A DNA stretch of 64,000 nt from Kribbella pratensis. GTDB taxonomy: Bacteria > Actinomycetota > Actinomycetes > Propionibacteriales > Kribbellaceae. A program made the translations under genes and the position numbers. The notes under the pieces are model-generated. The model had not been told where the DNA came from and ran no database searches. It saw nothing but the letters and a program-made list of their open reading frames with translations. Positions within the stretch are counted from its first letter, which is position 1; the number at the start of each line of letters is the position of its first letter. Positions 36,190 to 43,706 of this stretch are shown here, one piece after another. The DNA lies in the NCBI RefSeq assembly GCF_004366075.1, contig NZ_SODU01000002.1, positions 1,426,758 to 1,490,757 on the forward strand, in the 5' to 3' direction.

Positions 36190-36882
36190 ATGGAACAGAT
36201 ATTGAGTCGGCCGGAAGCGTCGGAGGCGATCCAGGACTCTGGGTGGCGCTTCTTGCTGGGCACTTTGCGAACCTCGGTCCCGGTCGGGTCGTTGGCTCGG
36301 GCGATCGGCTTGGCCGCGGACGCTGTCGCGGTGTGCGGCGACGACGCCGACGGGCACCTTCGGGTCGATGCCCGCCCCGATCGGGTCGTGTTCACTCTGC
36401 AGTCGTTGCAGCACGCAGCGGTCACCACCCGGGATGTCGAACTCGCGCTTCGGATCTCCGCCACCGCGGACAGGTCCGGGTTTCTGACGGAACCCGAAAT
36501 CGGAACGGCGGCACCACGATCCGTCCAGCTTCTGGAGATCGCTATTGATGCCCTGGACATCGCCGGGATTCGGCCGTTCTGGAAGGCAGTGCTGGGCTAC
36601 ACCGGTGAGGCGGGTGCCGAGGGACCGGAGGATCCGCTCGTCGACCCGGTCGGGCAGGGCCCGGCCATCTGGTTCCAGCAGATGGACGAGCCGCGCCCGC
36701 AGCGCAATCGCATCCACTTCGACATCTGCGTTCCGCACGACGAGGCACCGCGGCGCATCGAGACCGCACTGGCGGCCGGGGGCCGGCTTGTATCCGCGAC
36801 GCGTGCCCCCGCTTTCTGGGTGCTTGCCGACCTGGAGGGGAACGAAGCCTGTGTGACCACCTGGCAGGGCCGAGACGGCTGA
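36190..36882 (+). CDS. Pterin-dehydratase-like / VOC (glyoxalase) domain protein
   Basis: The 230-residue protein joins an N-terminal segment (residues 1-100) like pterin-4a-carbinolamine dehydratases (RVDARPDRVVFTLQSLQHAAVTTRDVELALRIS) to a C-terminal vicinal-oxygen-chelate domain (IDALDIAGIRPFWKAVLGYTGEAG ... PRPQRNRIHFDICVPHDEAPRRIETALAAGGRLV). The histidine and glutamates of the VOC half may bind a metal, but the reaction is unknown; in the first domain the characteristic dehydratase histidine pair is not evident, so that activity may be lost. ATG 36190 preferred. Confidence 0.65.
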   Translation: MEQILSRPEASEAIQDSGWRFLLGTLRTSVPVGSLARAIGLAADAVAVCGDDADGHLRVDARPDRVVFTLQSLQHAAVTTRDVELALRISATADRSGFLTEPEIGTAAPRSVQLLEIAIDALDIAGIRPFWKAVLGYTGEAGAEGPEDPLVDPVGQGPAIWFQQMDEPRPQRNRIHFDICVPHDEAPRRIETALAAGGRLVSATRAPAFWVLADLEGNEACVTTWQGRDG

Positions 36883-36915
36883 ACTTGCTTCCACCTGCTA
36901 GTCACAGCCGTTGCC

Positions 36916-38064
36916 CTAGGTGAGTCCGGACCAGGGTGCCGGGGGAGAGGTGGTGAAGAAGTGCAGGATGTTGAGCAAGCGGCTGGTGGTGGGCGCGGTC
37001 CAGTGGCGTTGGCCGGGCCAAGGGGCGGCGGGGAGTTTGGCGAGGGCCCAGAAGAGGTGGAACCAGAGGACGGCTGCGGCGAACTCCTCCTCGGACTCTG
37101 GTGAGTGGGCGTGTCGGAGATAGTCCGGGAGGAGCGCGGCGACCTGGGTCAACGGGAGCTTCGCGAAGTCCATGGCCGGTGGCGCCCAGGCTGCGTCGCC
37201 CCAGTCGATGAGCGCGCGGAGGTCTCCGTCCGGACCGGCGAGAAGGTTGTGAGCGGCAACATCTCCGTGGATCAGCACATTCGGCCGGCTCCCGTCGATG
37301 TGCTCCGCCAGCCGCGTGAACCACCCGGTCAGCCAACTCGCTGTCCCCGGATCGACGTACCCGCGCTCAGCAAGCTCGTCGATCGTCCGCCACGGATCCC
37401 CCCACCCATCCTCAACCACCCCCAAGAGCCCCACCCCCACCAGTCCACCCCCCGCCCCGCCCGACTCTGCACAGCCCGACCCCGCGCAGCCCGACGCCGC
37501 GTGGCTCGACTCCGCGCCGACGGGCTCGGCGCCGCTCGACTCCGCGCCGCTCGATACCGCACCGGCGGGCTCTGCGCGGCCCGACTCTGCGCGGCTCGAC
37601 TCCGCGCTGCGCGACTCCGCACGTGCGGGCTCTGCGCCGCCCGACTCTGGGCCCGCGGACTCTGCGCTGGCCGGCTTCGCGCGGTTTGGTGTGGATTCTG
37701 GGGCCCGTTTGAGTTGGTGGAGGCGGGCTAGTTGTTCGGCGAGGGCCGTGGGGAGTTCGGTGGGCTCGGTGCCGTGTACTCGCTCCATCACCGCGTACGG
37801 CGCAGCGATCAGGCGGCGGCTGTCGTCGTACTCCACGATCGCGGGTGTCAGCACCCCGACGGACCGAGCAGCCGGCACGACGTGCGTCTCCTTCAGCAGA
37901 TCGGCCTCGTACCCGGGTCGGCACACCCGCAGGAACAGCTCGTCCCCGAGCACGAAGCCCCGGTTGGCCACCCCGCCGGCGACCTCCTTCAGCTCACCGG
38001 GGCCGACGCCGTGCCGCCGCGCCACAGCAGCCACCTGGTCCAGGAAGTCGAGCTCCGCAGCCAA
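36916..38064 (-). CDS. Aminoglycoside-phosphotransferase-fold kinase with a repeat insertion
   Basis: About 382 residues from TTG 38064 (GGAG 7 bp upstream; GTG 38130 also possible). The N-lobe (1-110) has VANRGFVLGDELFLRVCRPG and YAVMERVHGTEPTELP; the C-lobe has the catalytic loop HGDVAAHNLLAG and metal-binding IDWGDAAW. Between LARLHQLKR and the GDPWRTIDEL segment sits about 80 residues of AESxx-type pentapeptides absent from ordinary APH proteins, encoded by 15-bp repeats. The substrate is a small hydroxyl compound at best guess; resistance is not implied. It is divergent from the flavin reductase gene. Confidence 0.75.
   Translation of the reverse strand: MAAELDFLDQVAAVARRHGVGPGELKEVAGGVANRGFVLGDELFLRVCRPGYEADLLKETHVVPAARSVGVLTPAIVEYDDSRRLIAAPYAVMERVHGTEPTELPTALAEQLARLHQLKRAPESTPNRAKPASAESAGPESGGAEPARAESRSAESSRAESGRAEPAGAVSSGAESSGAEPVGAESSHAASGCAGSGCAESGGAGGGLVGVGLLGVVEDGWGDPWRTIDELAERGYVDPGTASWLTGWFTRLAEHIDGSRPNVLIHGDVAAHNLLAGPDGDLRALIDWGDAAWAPPAMDFAKLPLTQVAALLPDYLRHAHSPESEEEFAAAVLWFHLFWALAKLPAAPWPGQRHWTAPTTSRLLNILHFFTTSPPAPWSGLT
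37456..37680. repeat. Degenerate 15-bp tandem repeats inside the phosphotransferase gene
   Basis: About 15 diverged copies of a 15-bp unit like CCCGACTCTGCGCGG lie in the coding region; read on the gene strand they give pentapeptides such as AESRS, AESSR, AESGR and AEPAG. The multiple-of-three period keeps the frame open. Confidence 0.85.
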
Positions 38065-38151
38065 TCCACATCTCCGTCGTCCGCGCGAACCGCCGCCCAC
38101 ATCCGCGAGGCGGGGTACGGCGGCATCCACCGAGTTTGATGTACTGCGGGC

Positions 38152-38775
38152 GTGCGTGTCGATGTGAATCCGGAGACCGTCGGGCGGCGGGAGTTCTATG
38201 CGCTGCTGAACTCCGTGGTCGTGCCGCGCCCGATCGCGTGGGTGTCGAGCCGATCCGCCGAGGGCGTGCTGAACCTGGCGCCGCACTCGTTCTTCACCGT
38301 CTCGTCCGTGCAGCCGCCGATGGTGCAGTTCACCTCGGTGGGGCGCAAGGACAGCCTGAACAACGTCGAGGCGACCGGCGAGTTCGTGGTGAACTTCGCC
38401 GCCGAGCCGCTCTACGAACAGGTGAACGCCTCCGGGACGAACTTCCCGGCGGAAGTCTCCGAGTTCGAGGCGATCGGGGTGACGACCGAGCCGTCCCGGA
38501 CGGTCGCCGTACCGCGGGTCGCGGAGTCGCCGGTGGCGATCGAGTGCACGCTGCACACCACCCTCGAACTCGGCGACTGCACCCTCGTCATCGGTCAGGT
38601 CCGGCACCTCGCGATCGACGCCGCCGTCCTGGACGGCGACCACCCCGACGTCCGGCGCCTGCGCCCGCTCGCCCGGCTCGGCAAGGACGAGTGGTCCACG
38701 ATCGGCGAGGTCCGCTCGATCACCCGCATCCGCTACTCCGACTGGCCTGGGCATTTCACACCTCCTGGTGAATAG
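38152..38775 (+). CDS. Flavin reductase family protein (FMN-binding split barrel)
   Basis: The 207-residue protein has the split-barrel pattern RREFYALLNSVVVPRPIAWVSSRSAEGVLNLAPHSFFTVSSVQPPMVQFTSVG with RPIAWVS and NLAPHSFF as the FMN/substrate strands, and DSLNNVEATGEFVVNFA following. Such proteins bind FMN and act as oxidoreductases or supply reduced flavin. GTG 38152 start; cytosolic and apparently monocistronic, divergent from the phosphotransferase. Confidence 0.8.
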   Translation: MRVDVNPETVGRREFYALLNSVVVPRPIAWVSSRSAEGVLNLAPHSFFTVSSVQPPMVQFTSVGRKDSLNNVEATGEFVVNFAAEPLYEQVNASGTNFPAEVSEFEAIGVTTEPSRTVAVPRVAESPVAIECTLHTTLELGDCTLVIGQVRHLAIDAAVLDGDHPDVRRLRPLARLGKDEWSTIGEVRSITRIRYSDWPGHFTPPGE

Positions 38776-38808
38776 GGCTCCTGGATCCTGGTAGTTGCTC
38801 CGGGCACC

Positions 38809-39771
38809 TCATCCGCGGGACTCAGGTGTTGCCTCCCGGGTCGCGAGGAGCTTGGTGAGTGTCTCGAGCTCTGGGGACAGCCGCAGTGGCGTGTGGTCGG
38901 GTAGGGCGGTCGTGGCAGGGTGCCAGGTGAAGTCGGGGGTCACCAGATAGACCTCCGGTGACAGCGGGCCGGGATCACGGGCGTAGCAGCGGGCGGCGAC
39001 GTTCAGCAGGACGCCGAGCGCCGGGATGACGGTCAGGCCCTCGATCACGTGGAGCAGCAGCGTGTCCCGGGCCGGGACCGCGGCGAGCACACCATGGGGT
39101 GCGTGCTCGATGTGCAAAGACTCACGCAGGACGGTGTCGAGGACCAGCGCACGAGAGGCCGCGAAGGCGGTCCCGGAGACGAAGGCAATGCGGAGGTCGT
39201 CGTGATCGACGTACTCGACCTGGTCCTCGAGGCGGCGGAGGTTGGCGAGGCCGAAGCGTTCGGCGTCCGACCAGGTGAGGTTCAGGTCGGCCGGCTCCAG
39301 GTACATGGTCACGATGCCGTCGGCCTCCGCGCACGGGACAGAGATCAGACCGGGGAGGAAATCGGGGCGGTCGGCTGTCCAGTCGGGCGGCAGCGCGTCG
39401 CGAGGGACGAGCCGTTGGATCAGCTCGCGCTCGGGATCGTCCGGCGGTTTCGGTGGTCCTTGGCGAAGCTGCTCCAGGAGTTGGCGGAAGTGTTCCTCGA
39501 TCAGCACCGGCCAGCGGTCCTCGTCGAAGTGGGCGAGGATGCGCGCGAGGTTGCTGAGCCCGAGCACCGGGTTGTCGGCGGATCTGTCGGTGGGCACGAG
39601 CGCGGCGCCGCCCTGGTAGCTGACGGCGAGGCCGAGGTCGGCCGCCGTCCGCAACGCGAGATGCACGAGCCGATCGGCCTGCCGCCTGGACAGCGGCGGC
39701 AGCACCAGGTCGGGACAGCTGGAGTGCGGGGAGTTGTTGCCTTGGGCATGTTCGGTGGTGTCGATGGGCAT
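38809..39771 (-). CDS. Hypothetical protein, about 320 residues
   Basis: Starts at ATG 39771 behind a perfect AAGGAGG, so it is well translated. The sequence is soluble and mixed alpha/beta: VLPPLSRRQADRLVHLALRTAADLGLAVSYQGGAALVP, VLIEEHFRQLLEQL and a middle VEYVDHDDLRIAFVSGTAFAASRALVLDTVLRESL. No signal peptide, membrane segment or catalytic motif is recognised, and the family is unknown to me. It is bordered downstream by the flavin reductase and upstream by a 685-bp gene-free repeat region. Confidence 0.7.
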   Translation of the reverse strand: MPIDTTEHAQGNNSPHSSCPDLVLPPLSRRQADRLVHLALRTAADLGLAVSYQGGAALVPTDRSADNPVLGLSNLARILAHFDEDRWPVLIEEHFRQLLEQLRQGPPKPPDDPERELIQRLVPRDALPPDWTADRPDFLPGLISVPCAEADGIVTMYLEPADLNLTWSDAERFGLANLRRLEDQVEYVDHDDLRIAFVSGTAFAASRALVLDTVLRESLHIEHAPHGVLAAVPARDTLLLHVIEGLTVIPALGVLLNVAARCYARDPGPLSPEVYLVTPDFTWHPATTALPDHTPLRLSPELETLTKLLATREATPESRG

Positions 39772-40456
39772 CGTCGGTCCTCCTTGTCGGCAGAGAAAGT
39801 ACGAGGATCGAGCCGTCGCCGAGCACACCAATCCAGCCCTGTGGACAAGTGGGCGTCGCGCCGCAGGCAAGAAGACCCGGTTATCCGGCTCCTGTCCGAT
39901 GGGTGGCCGGTGATCAGCCCATCCGTGGTCATGGGACAGGTAATGGTGGGTCGGAACCTGCTATTGCCTGTCCCCAGTCGCCAGCCCCTGTCCCCACTCG
40001 CCGCCGTCGTCCCGCCGGTCCGCGACCGACCGTCGAGCAGACGACGGGTTATCCGGCTCTTGTGACCTGATCCGTGGGTGGTCGTGGTCAGGCGCGGCCA
40101 GCTCACCGCACGGCCCGCCGCGACGTATGTCCTGCTGCCCCTTGCTCGCCGGCCAGGCGCCCAGGCGCCGGATCTGGGGAGGATTGTTTCCCCGAATCGG
40201 GACAGGATCCTCCCCAAGTCACCTTTACTCGGCCTCACGCGCCCGACCCCGGACGCACGCTTCCCGGAACATTTTCGTCACCGGCTGGCACATTTGTTCC
40301 GCAAACCACCATCCACGGATCGGACACAAACGCCGGTTATCCCCTCGCGTTGCGGGTTCACGCGAGGGGATAACCGGTCGTCGTGGTTTGGGGCGGGCGA
40401 GCTTTTGGGGCGGGATACGCTGCGGCAGGTTCAGTTGGAGTTAGTCGAGGAGTTGT
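39772..40456. other. Gene-free region with inverted and direct repeats
   Basis: No supported gene in 685 bp. Contents include two copies of a GGTTATCCGGCTC word (39891 and 40048 areas), direct repeats CTGTCCCCAGTCGCC / CTGTCCCCACTCGCC near 39968-40003, a hairpin with arms GGGGAGGAT/ATCCTCCCC (40176-40215), and a 17-bp-arm inverted repeat (40333-40377). Base composition is less GC-rich in places. It looks like accumulated palindromic elements upstream of the thioesterase gene; small frames here have no ribosome-binding site. Confidence 0.6.
40333..40377. repeat. Perfect 17-bp inverted repeat
   Basis: Arms CCGGTTATCCCCTCGCG and CGCGAGGGGATAACCGG surround an 11-nt loop, 79 bp upstream of the thioesterase ATG. 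The same GGTTATCC word recurs twice in the preceding 450 bp. It may be a terminator, attenuator or extragenic palindrome. Confidence 0.85.
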
Positions 40457-40963
40457 ATGACCAGCAGCCTGTTGTCGCGGCCGATCTCGGAGACGCGGTT
40501 GTCGTTGTCGCACATCACCGCGCAGAACGAGGCGAACCTGCTCGGTACAGTGCACGGCGGCGTCATCATGACGCTGGTCGACTCGGTGGCCGGTGTGGTC
40601 GCGGCGCGGCACTCCGGCGGGGCCGCGGTCACAGCGTCGATGGACGAGATGGTGTTCCTGGTCCCGGTACGGGTCGGTGATGTCGTGCACTTCAGCGCGC
40701 AGGTGAACTGGACCGGGCGGAGCTCGATGGAGGTCGGCGTACGGATCACCGCGGATCGGTGGGATGCGGTCGGTCCGCAGGTGCACGTGGCGTCGGCGTA
40801 CCTGGTGTTCGTGGCGGTCGACGAGGACGGGAAGCCGCGGCAGGTGCCGCAGGCGGTTCCGGAGACGGACGAGGACCGCCGGCGGTTGCGCGAGGCCGAG
40901 ATCCGCCGGAGTCACCGGCTGGCCCGCCGCGCAGCGATCATCGCCTCCCGGGAGCAGGCATGA
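40457..40963 (+). CDS. Acyl-CoA thioesterase, hotdog fold
   Basis: The 168-residue protein shows the hotdog motif NEANLLGTVHGGVIMTLVDSVAGVVAARHSGGAAVTASMDEMVFLVPVRVGDVV, with the conserved HGG at the start of the central helix and a catalytic Asp in TLVDSV; the E/D-rich C-terminal tail is charged. It is like YciA/BFIT-type acyl-CoA hydrolases that act as oligomers on medium or long acyl-CoA. GAGGAG precedes ATG 40457. Its stop overlaps the ion-channel start (ATGA). Confidence 0.9.
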   Translation: MTSSLLSRPISETRLSLSHITAQNEANLLGTVHGGVIMTLVDSVAGVVAARHSGGAAVTASMDEMVFLVPVRVGDVVHFSAQVNWTGRSSMEVGVRITADRWDAVGPQVHVASAYLVFVAVDEDGKPRQVPQAVPETDEDRRRLREAEIRRSHRLARRAAIIASREQA

Positions 40964-41625
40964 CCAGCGTGTTTGGCCACGCCAGGCGGAACCCGTCCGC
41001 GGTGCTGCTCGTGGTGCAACTGCTCGGCGTACTCGTGTATCCGGCGATGGAAGGATCACGCTCCGGCCGTGTCGCGTTCGAGATCCTCGGCATCGTCGTA
41101 CTGGTACTCGCGGTCTTCTCCGTCCGCGCGACCCCAGGACTCACCTGGGTCAGCGTCTGCCTGGGCCTCCCGGCGGTGGCGCTGTCGTTGCTCGACGCGT
41201 TCAACCCGACCGAACCGGTCGTCGCGATCTCCGGCGCCCTGCACGCGGCGTTCTACTTCTACGCGGCGTACTGCCTGCTCCGCTACATGCTCTCCGACCA
41301 CGAGGTCAGCGTCGACGAACTCTTCGCGACGGGTGCCACGTTCACCTTGGTGGCTTGGGGTTTTGCCTACCTGTACGTGTTCGTCCAGGTCCTGGTCCCA
41401 GGCAGCTTCACCGCAGCCGTTGACCCAGCCAACGATCGCACCTGGATGGAACTGCTGTTCCTGAGTTTCACCACGCTGTCGAGCACCGGACTGAGCGACA
41501 TCGTCCCGATCACGTCCTGGGGACGCTCGGTCGTGATGCTCGAACAGCTCGCCGGCCTCGCGTACGTCGCCATGGTCGTGTCCCGCCTCGTCGGTCTGAC
41601 CATCACCAGGCGGAGCAACACCTAG
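40960..41625 (+). CDS. Ion channel family protein with atypical filter
   Basis: The 221-residue protein has about six hydrophobic segments; the last two flank a pore loop WMELLFLSFTTLSSTGLSDIVPITSWGRS typical of two-transmembrane K+ channels (pore helix then filter), but the canonical TVGYGD is replaced by STGLSD. There are no obvious nucleotide or RCK domains. It is translationally coupled to the thioesterase gene. Its stop codon lies within the first unit of a 15-bp tandem repeat. Confidence 0.7.
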   Translation: MTSVFGHARRNPSAVLLVVQLLGVLVYPAMEGSRSGRVAFEILGIVVLVLAVFSVRATPGLTWVSVCLGLPAVALSLLDAFNPTEPVVAISGALHAAFYFYAAYCLLRYMLSDHEVSVDELFATGATFTLVAWGFAYLYVFVQVLVPGSFTAAVDPANDRTWMELLFLSFTTLSSTGLSDIVPITSWGRSVVMLEQLAGLAYVAMVVSRLVGLTITRRSNT

Positions 41626-41685
41626 CCGGACAACACCTAGCCGGACAACACCTAGCCGGACAACACCTAGCCGGACAACACCTAG
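41616..41685. repeat. 15-bp tandem repeat at the convergent gene junction
   Basis: Four exact copies of CAACACCTAGCCGGA begin at 41616, 41631, 41646 and 41661, followed by a partial copy. The unit contains the TAG stop codon of the channel gene; the last partial copy supplies the stop of the convergent TetR gene. The repeat occupies the entire intergenic space. Confidence 0.95.
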
Positions 41686-42302
41686 ACCCGAGGCCACCCG
41701 GCCAGCAGATCGGCGGCCGCGCGAGCCGCGACCTCGGGCGCCGAGGTCATCGCCGCGACCCGGTAGCTGACCAGCGCGCCCTCGTGGAGCAACAGCAGCC
41801 GATCGGCCAGCTCACCCGCGTCCGCGAGTCCCGCGGCCTTCGCCTGCGCCTCGAACTCGGACCGCATCCATCGCTTCTGGCCGACGATCACCGGCATCGC
41901 CGGATGGTCCGGCGCGGCCAGCTCCACGCTCGCGTTGATGAATCCGCACCCGTTGCGCGATCCGGCCAGCCAGTCCGTCAGCGCGGCGAACAGCACCAGG
42001 ATCACCGCCTCGGGCGTGGCCGGATTCCGCGCGGCGAGTTGTTCGTCCAGGAATCGGTGCCAGGCGCGGTCCCGCTCCTCCAGGTACGCCGCGATCAGCC
42101 GATCCTTCGACCCGAAACGGTCGTACAACGTCTTCTTCGTCACGTCCGCGGCCGCGGCGATCGCATCGACTCCGATGGTCCGGATCCCCTGCTCGTAGAA
42201 CAGCGTCGACGCGGCCGCCAGGATGCGCTCGCCGGCCGGGGTCAGCCGGGGCGCCGCGCGGTCCTCGCGGTCCACGATCAGTCTCACCTGGTGGTCGAGC
42301 AT
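41682..42302 (-). CDS. TetR/AcrR family transcriptional regulator
   Basis: The 206-residue regulator has the HTH domain at residues 19-66 (LTPAGERILAAASTLFYEQGIRTIGVDAIAAAADVTKKTLYDRFGSKDRL) and a helical ligand domain with LVLFAALTDWLAGSRNGCGFINASVEL, typical of the TetR_C group near efflux genes. It is divergent from the EamA transporter with 37 bp between starts and an ATACCG-AC-CGGTAT operator between them, so it probably represses both. ATG 42302. The 3' end abuts the tandem repeat. Confidence 0.88.
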   Translation of the reverse strand: MLDHQVRLIVDREDRAAPRLTPAGERILAAASTLFYEQGIRTIGVDAIAAAADVTKKTLYDRFGSKDRLIAAYLEERDRAWHRFLDEQLAARNPATPEAVILVLFAALTDWLAGSRNGCGFINASVELAAPDHPAMPVIVGQKRWMRSEFEAQAKAAGLADAGELADRLLLLHEGALVSYRVAAMTSAPEVAARAAADLLAGWPRV

Positions 42303-42311
42303 ACTGACAGT

Positions 42312-42325
42312 ATACCGACCGGTAT
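42312..42325. promoter_or_regulatory. TetR operator between divergent genes
   Basis: ATACCGACCGGTAT has 6-bp inverted arms around AC and lies 10 bp upstream of the TetR ATG and 15 bp upstream of the EamA ATG, a common self-repressing arrangement. Confidence 0.65.
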
Positions 42326-42339
42326 GGTTACCGTCTTCC

Positions 42340-43404
42340 ATGACCAAGCACAGGGCGCTCACGCTGGCTGCCGGGACCGGGTTCGTCGTGTTCTGGAGCT
42401 GCGGCTTCATCGGCGCGCGCTGGGGGACGCAGTACACGAACGCGTTCGACCTGCTCGCCTGGCGGTTCCTGGTCGCGGGCGCGATCGCCGCCGCGGTGCT
42501 GGCGGTCCGGCGGCCGCGGATCTCCCGCCGGGACCTCGTGAGCCAGGTGTGGATGGCGGTCCTCACCCAGTTCGTCTACCTGGGCCTGATCTTCACCGGA
42601 ATCGAGCACGGCATCACGGCCGGCGTCACCGCACTCATCGGATCGCTCCAGCCGATCCTGATCGCGACCGTCGCGGGGCCGCTGCTCGGGGAACGGGTCA
42701 GCGGGCGCCAATGGCTGGGACTGCTCCTCGGTCTGCTCGGCGTCGGTCTGGTCGTGGCCGACGACCTCGGTGCGGGCCACGGTTCACCGCTCCTCTTCCT
42801 GGTCCCGATCAGCGGTCTGCTCGGCCTGGTCGCGGGGACCTGCCTGGATCGCCATCGAAAGCCGGCGACGAACTCGCTGGACGCGCTGGCGATCCAGAGC
42901 CTCGTGTCAGCAGTCCTCTTCACCGCATTGGCCGCGTCGACCCAGCGACTGACCGTGCCTGAGCAGCCGGGCTTCTACGGGGCGGTGCTCTGGCTGGTGC
43001 TGTTGGCAACCGGCGGCGGCTGGGGGCTGTACCTGGTCAACCTCAAGCTCTCCGGCGCCACGCGCATCAGTTCGCTGCTCTATCTGGTGCCGCCGACCAC
43101 GATGGTGTTCGCGTTCCTGCTGTTCCACGAGACGATCGGCGCGCTCGCCGTCGCCGGCATGCTGGTGTGTGCGGCCGCCGTACTGCTGATCCGGCTCGGT
43201 GAACCAGTACGCTGCGTGGATGGCGGAACCCCGGTGGCTGGACCAGACAGAGGCGCAGGCCTGGCGTGCGTACATCGCGGCGCAGCGCGTAGTGAGCAGC
43301 CGGATCGAGCAGCAACTGCAGCGCGACGCCGGAATTCCGCACACGTACTACGAGATTCTCGTCCGGCTGTCCGAGGCGCCTGCCAACCGGCTGCGGATGA
43401 GTGA
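42340..43404 (+). CDS. EamA/DMT family transporter, possibly frameshifted at 3' end
   Basis: The frame encodes 354 residues with ten membrane segments typical of two EamA repeats (residues 5-140 and 150-285, e.g. FVYLGLIFTGIEHGITAGVTALIGSLQPILIATVAGPLLGE and YLVPPTTMVFAFLLFHETIGALAVAGMLVCAAAVLLI). Homologues usually end near residue 290; here the frame continues 70 residues of arginine/alanine-rich tail that overlap the MarR gene by about 185 bp. A TGA one frame away at 43200 overlaps GTG 43199, as if the original stop was lost. Either a frameshift or a real extension. Substrate unknown; under TetR control. Confidence 0.75.
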   Translation: MTKHRALTLAAGTGFVVFWSCGFIGARWGTQYTNAFDLLAWRFLVAGAIAAAVLAVRRPRISRRDLVSQVWMAVLTQFVYLGLIFTGIEHGITAGVTALIGSLQPILIATVAGPLLGERVSGRQWLGLLLGLLGVGLVVADDLGAGHGSPLLFLVPISGLLGLVAGTCLDRHRKPATNSLDALAIQSLVSAVLFTALAASTQRLTVPEQPGFYGAVLWLVLLATGGGWGLYLVNLKLSGATRISSLLYLVPPTTMVFAFLLFHETIGALAVAGMLVCAAAVLLIRLGEPVRCVDGGTPVAGPDRGAGLACVHRGAARSEQPDRAATAARRRNSAHVLRDSRPAVRGACQPAADE

Positions 43405-43705
43405 ACTCGCAGTCGCCACCCAGGGCTCCCGCAGCCGGCTCTCGCACGCGGTCAACCGGCTCGAGCAGAACGGCTGGGTGAAGCGCGAGGGCATCGAGTC
43501 CGACCGTCGCGGCCAGGTCGCGATCCTGACCGAGCTCGGCCGGCAGAAGCTGGTCGACACGGCACCCGGTCATGTCGAGGAGGTCCGCAAGGCGATCTTC
43601 GACGCGCTCAGCCCCGAGCAGGTCGAGCACCTGTACGACGTCTGCGCGACACTGGCCCGGCATTCCGGTGACACCATCGACCGCGCGGCGTGGGAGCGAA
43701 ACTGA
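43220..43705 (+). CDS. MarR family transcriptional regulator
   Basis: The 161-residue regulator has the winged helix (about 35-105): GIPHTYYEILVRLSEAPANRLRMSELAVATQGSRSRLSHAVNRLEQNGWVKREG and the beta wing ESDRRGQVAILTELG. Alternative GTG start at 43199 overlaps a TGA in the transporter region. It is followed 1 bp later by the GH3 lipoprotein gene, so it may regulate that operon or the preceding transporter; ligand unknown. Confidence 0.85.
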   Translation: MAEPRWLDQTEAQAWRAYIAAQRVVSSRIEQQLQRDAGIPHTYYEILVRLSEAPANRLRMSELAVATQGSRSRLSHAVNRLEQNGWVKREGIESDRRGQVAILTELGRQKLVDTAPGHVEEVRKAIFDALSPEQVEHLYDVCATLARHSGDTIDRAAWERN

Positions 43706-43706
43706 G

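Noticed and set aside
37456..37680. CRISPR-like array
   Set aside because: The 15-bp units are contiguous with no spacers and encode in-frame pentapeptides, so this is a coding tandem repeat.
39849..40070. 73-codon frame in the repeat region
   Set aside because: Composition follows the repeats, no ribosome-binding site, no similarity to a known protein seen.
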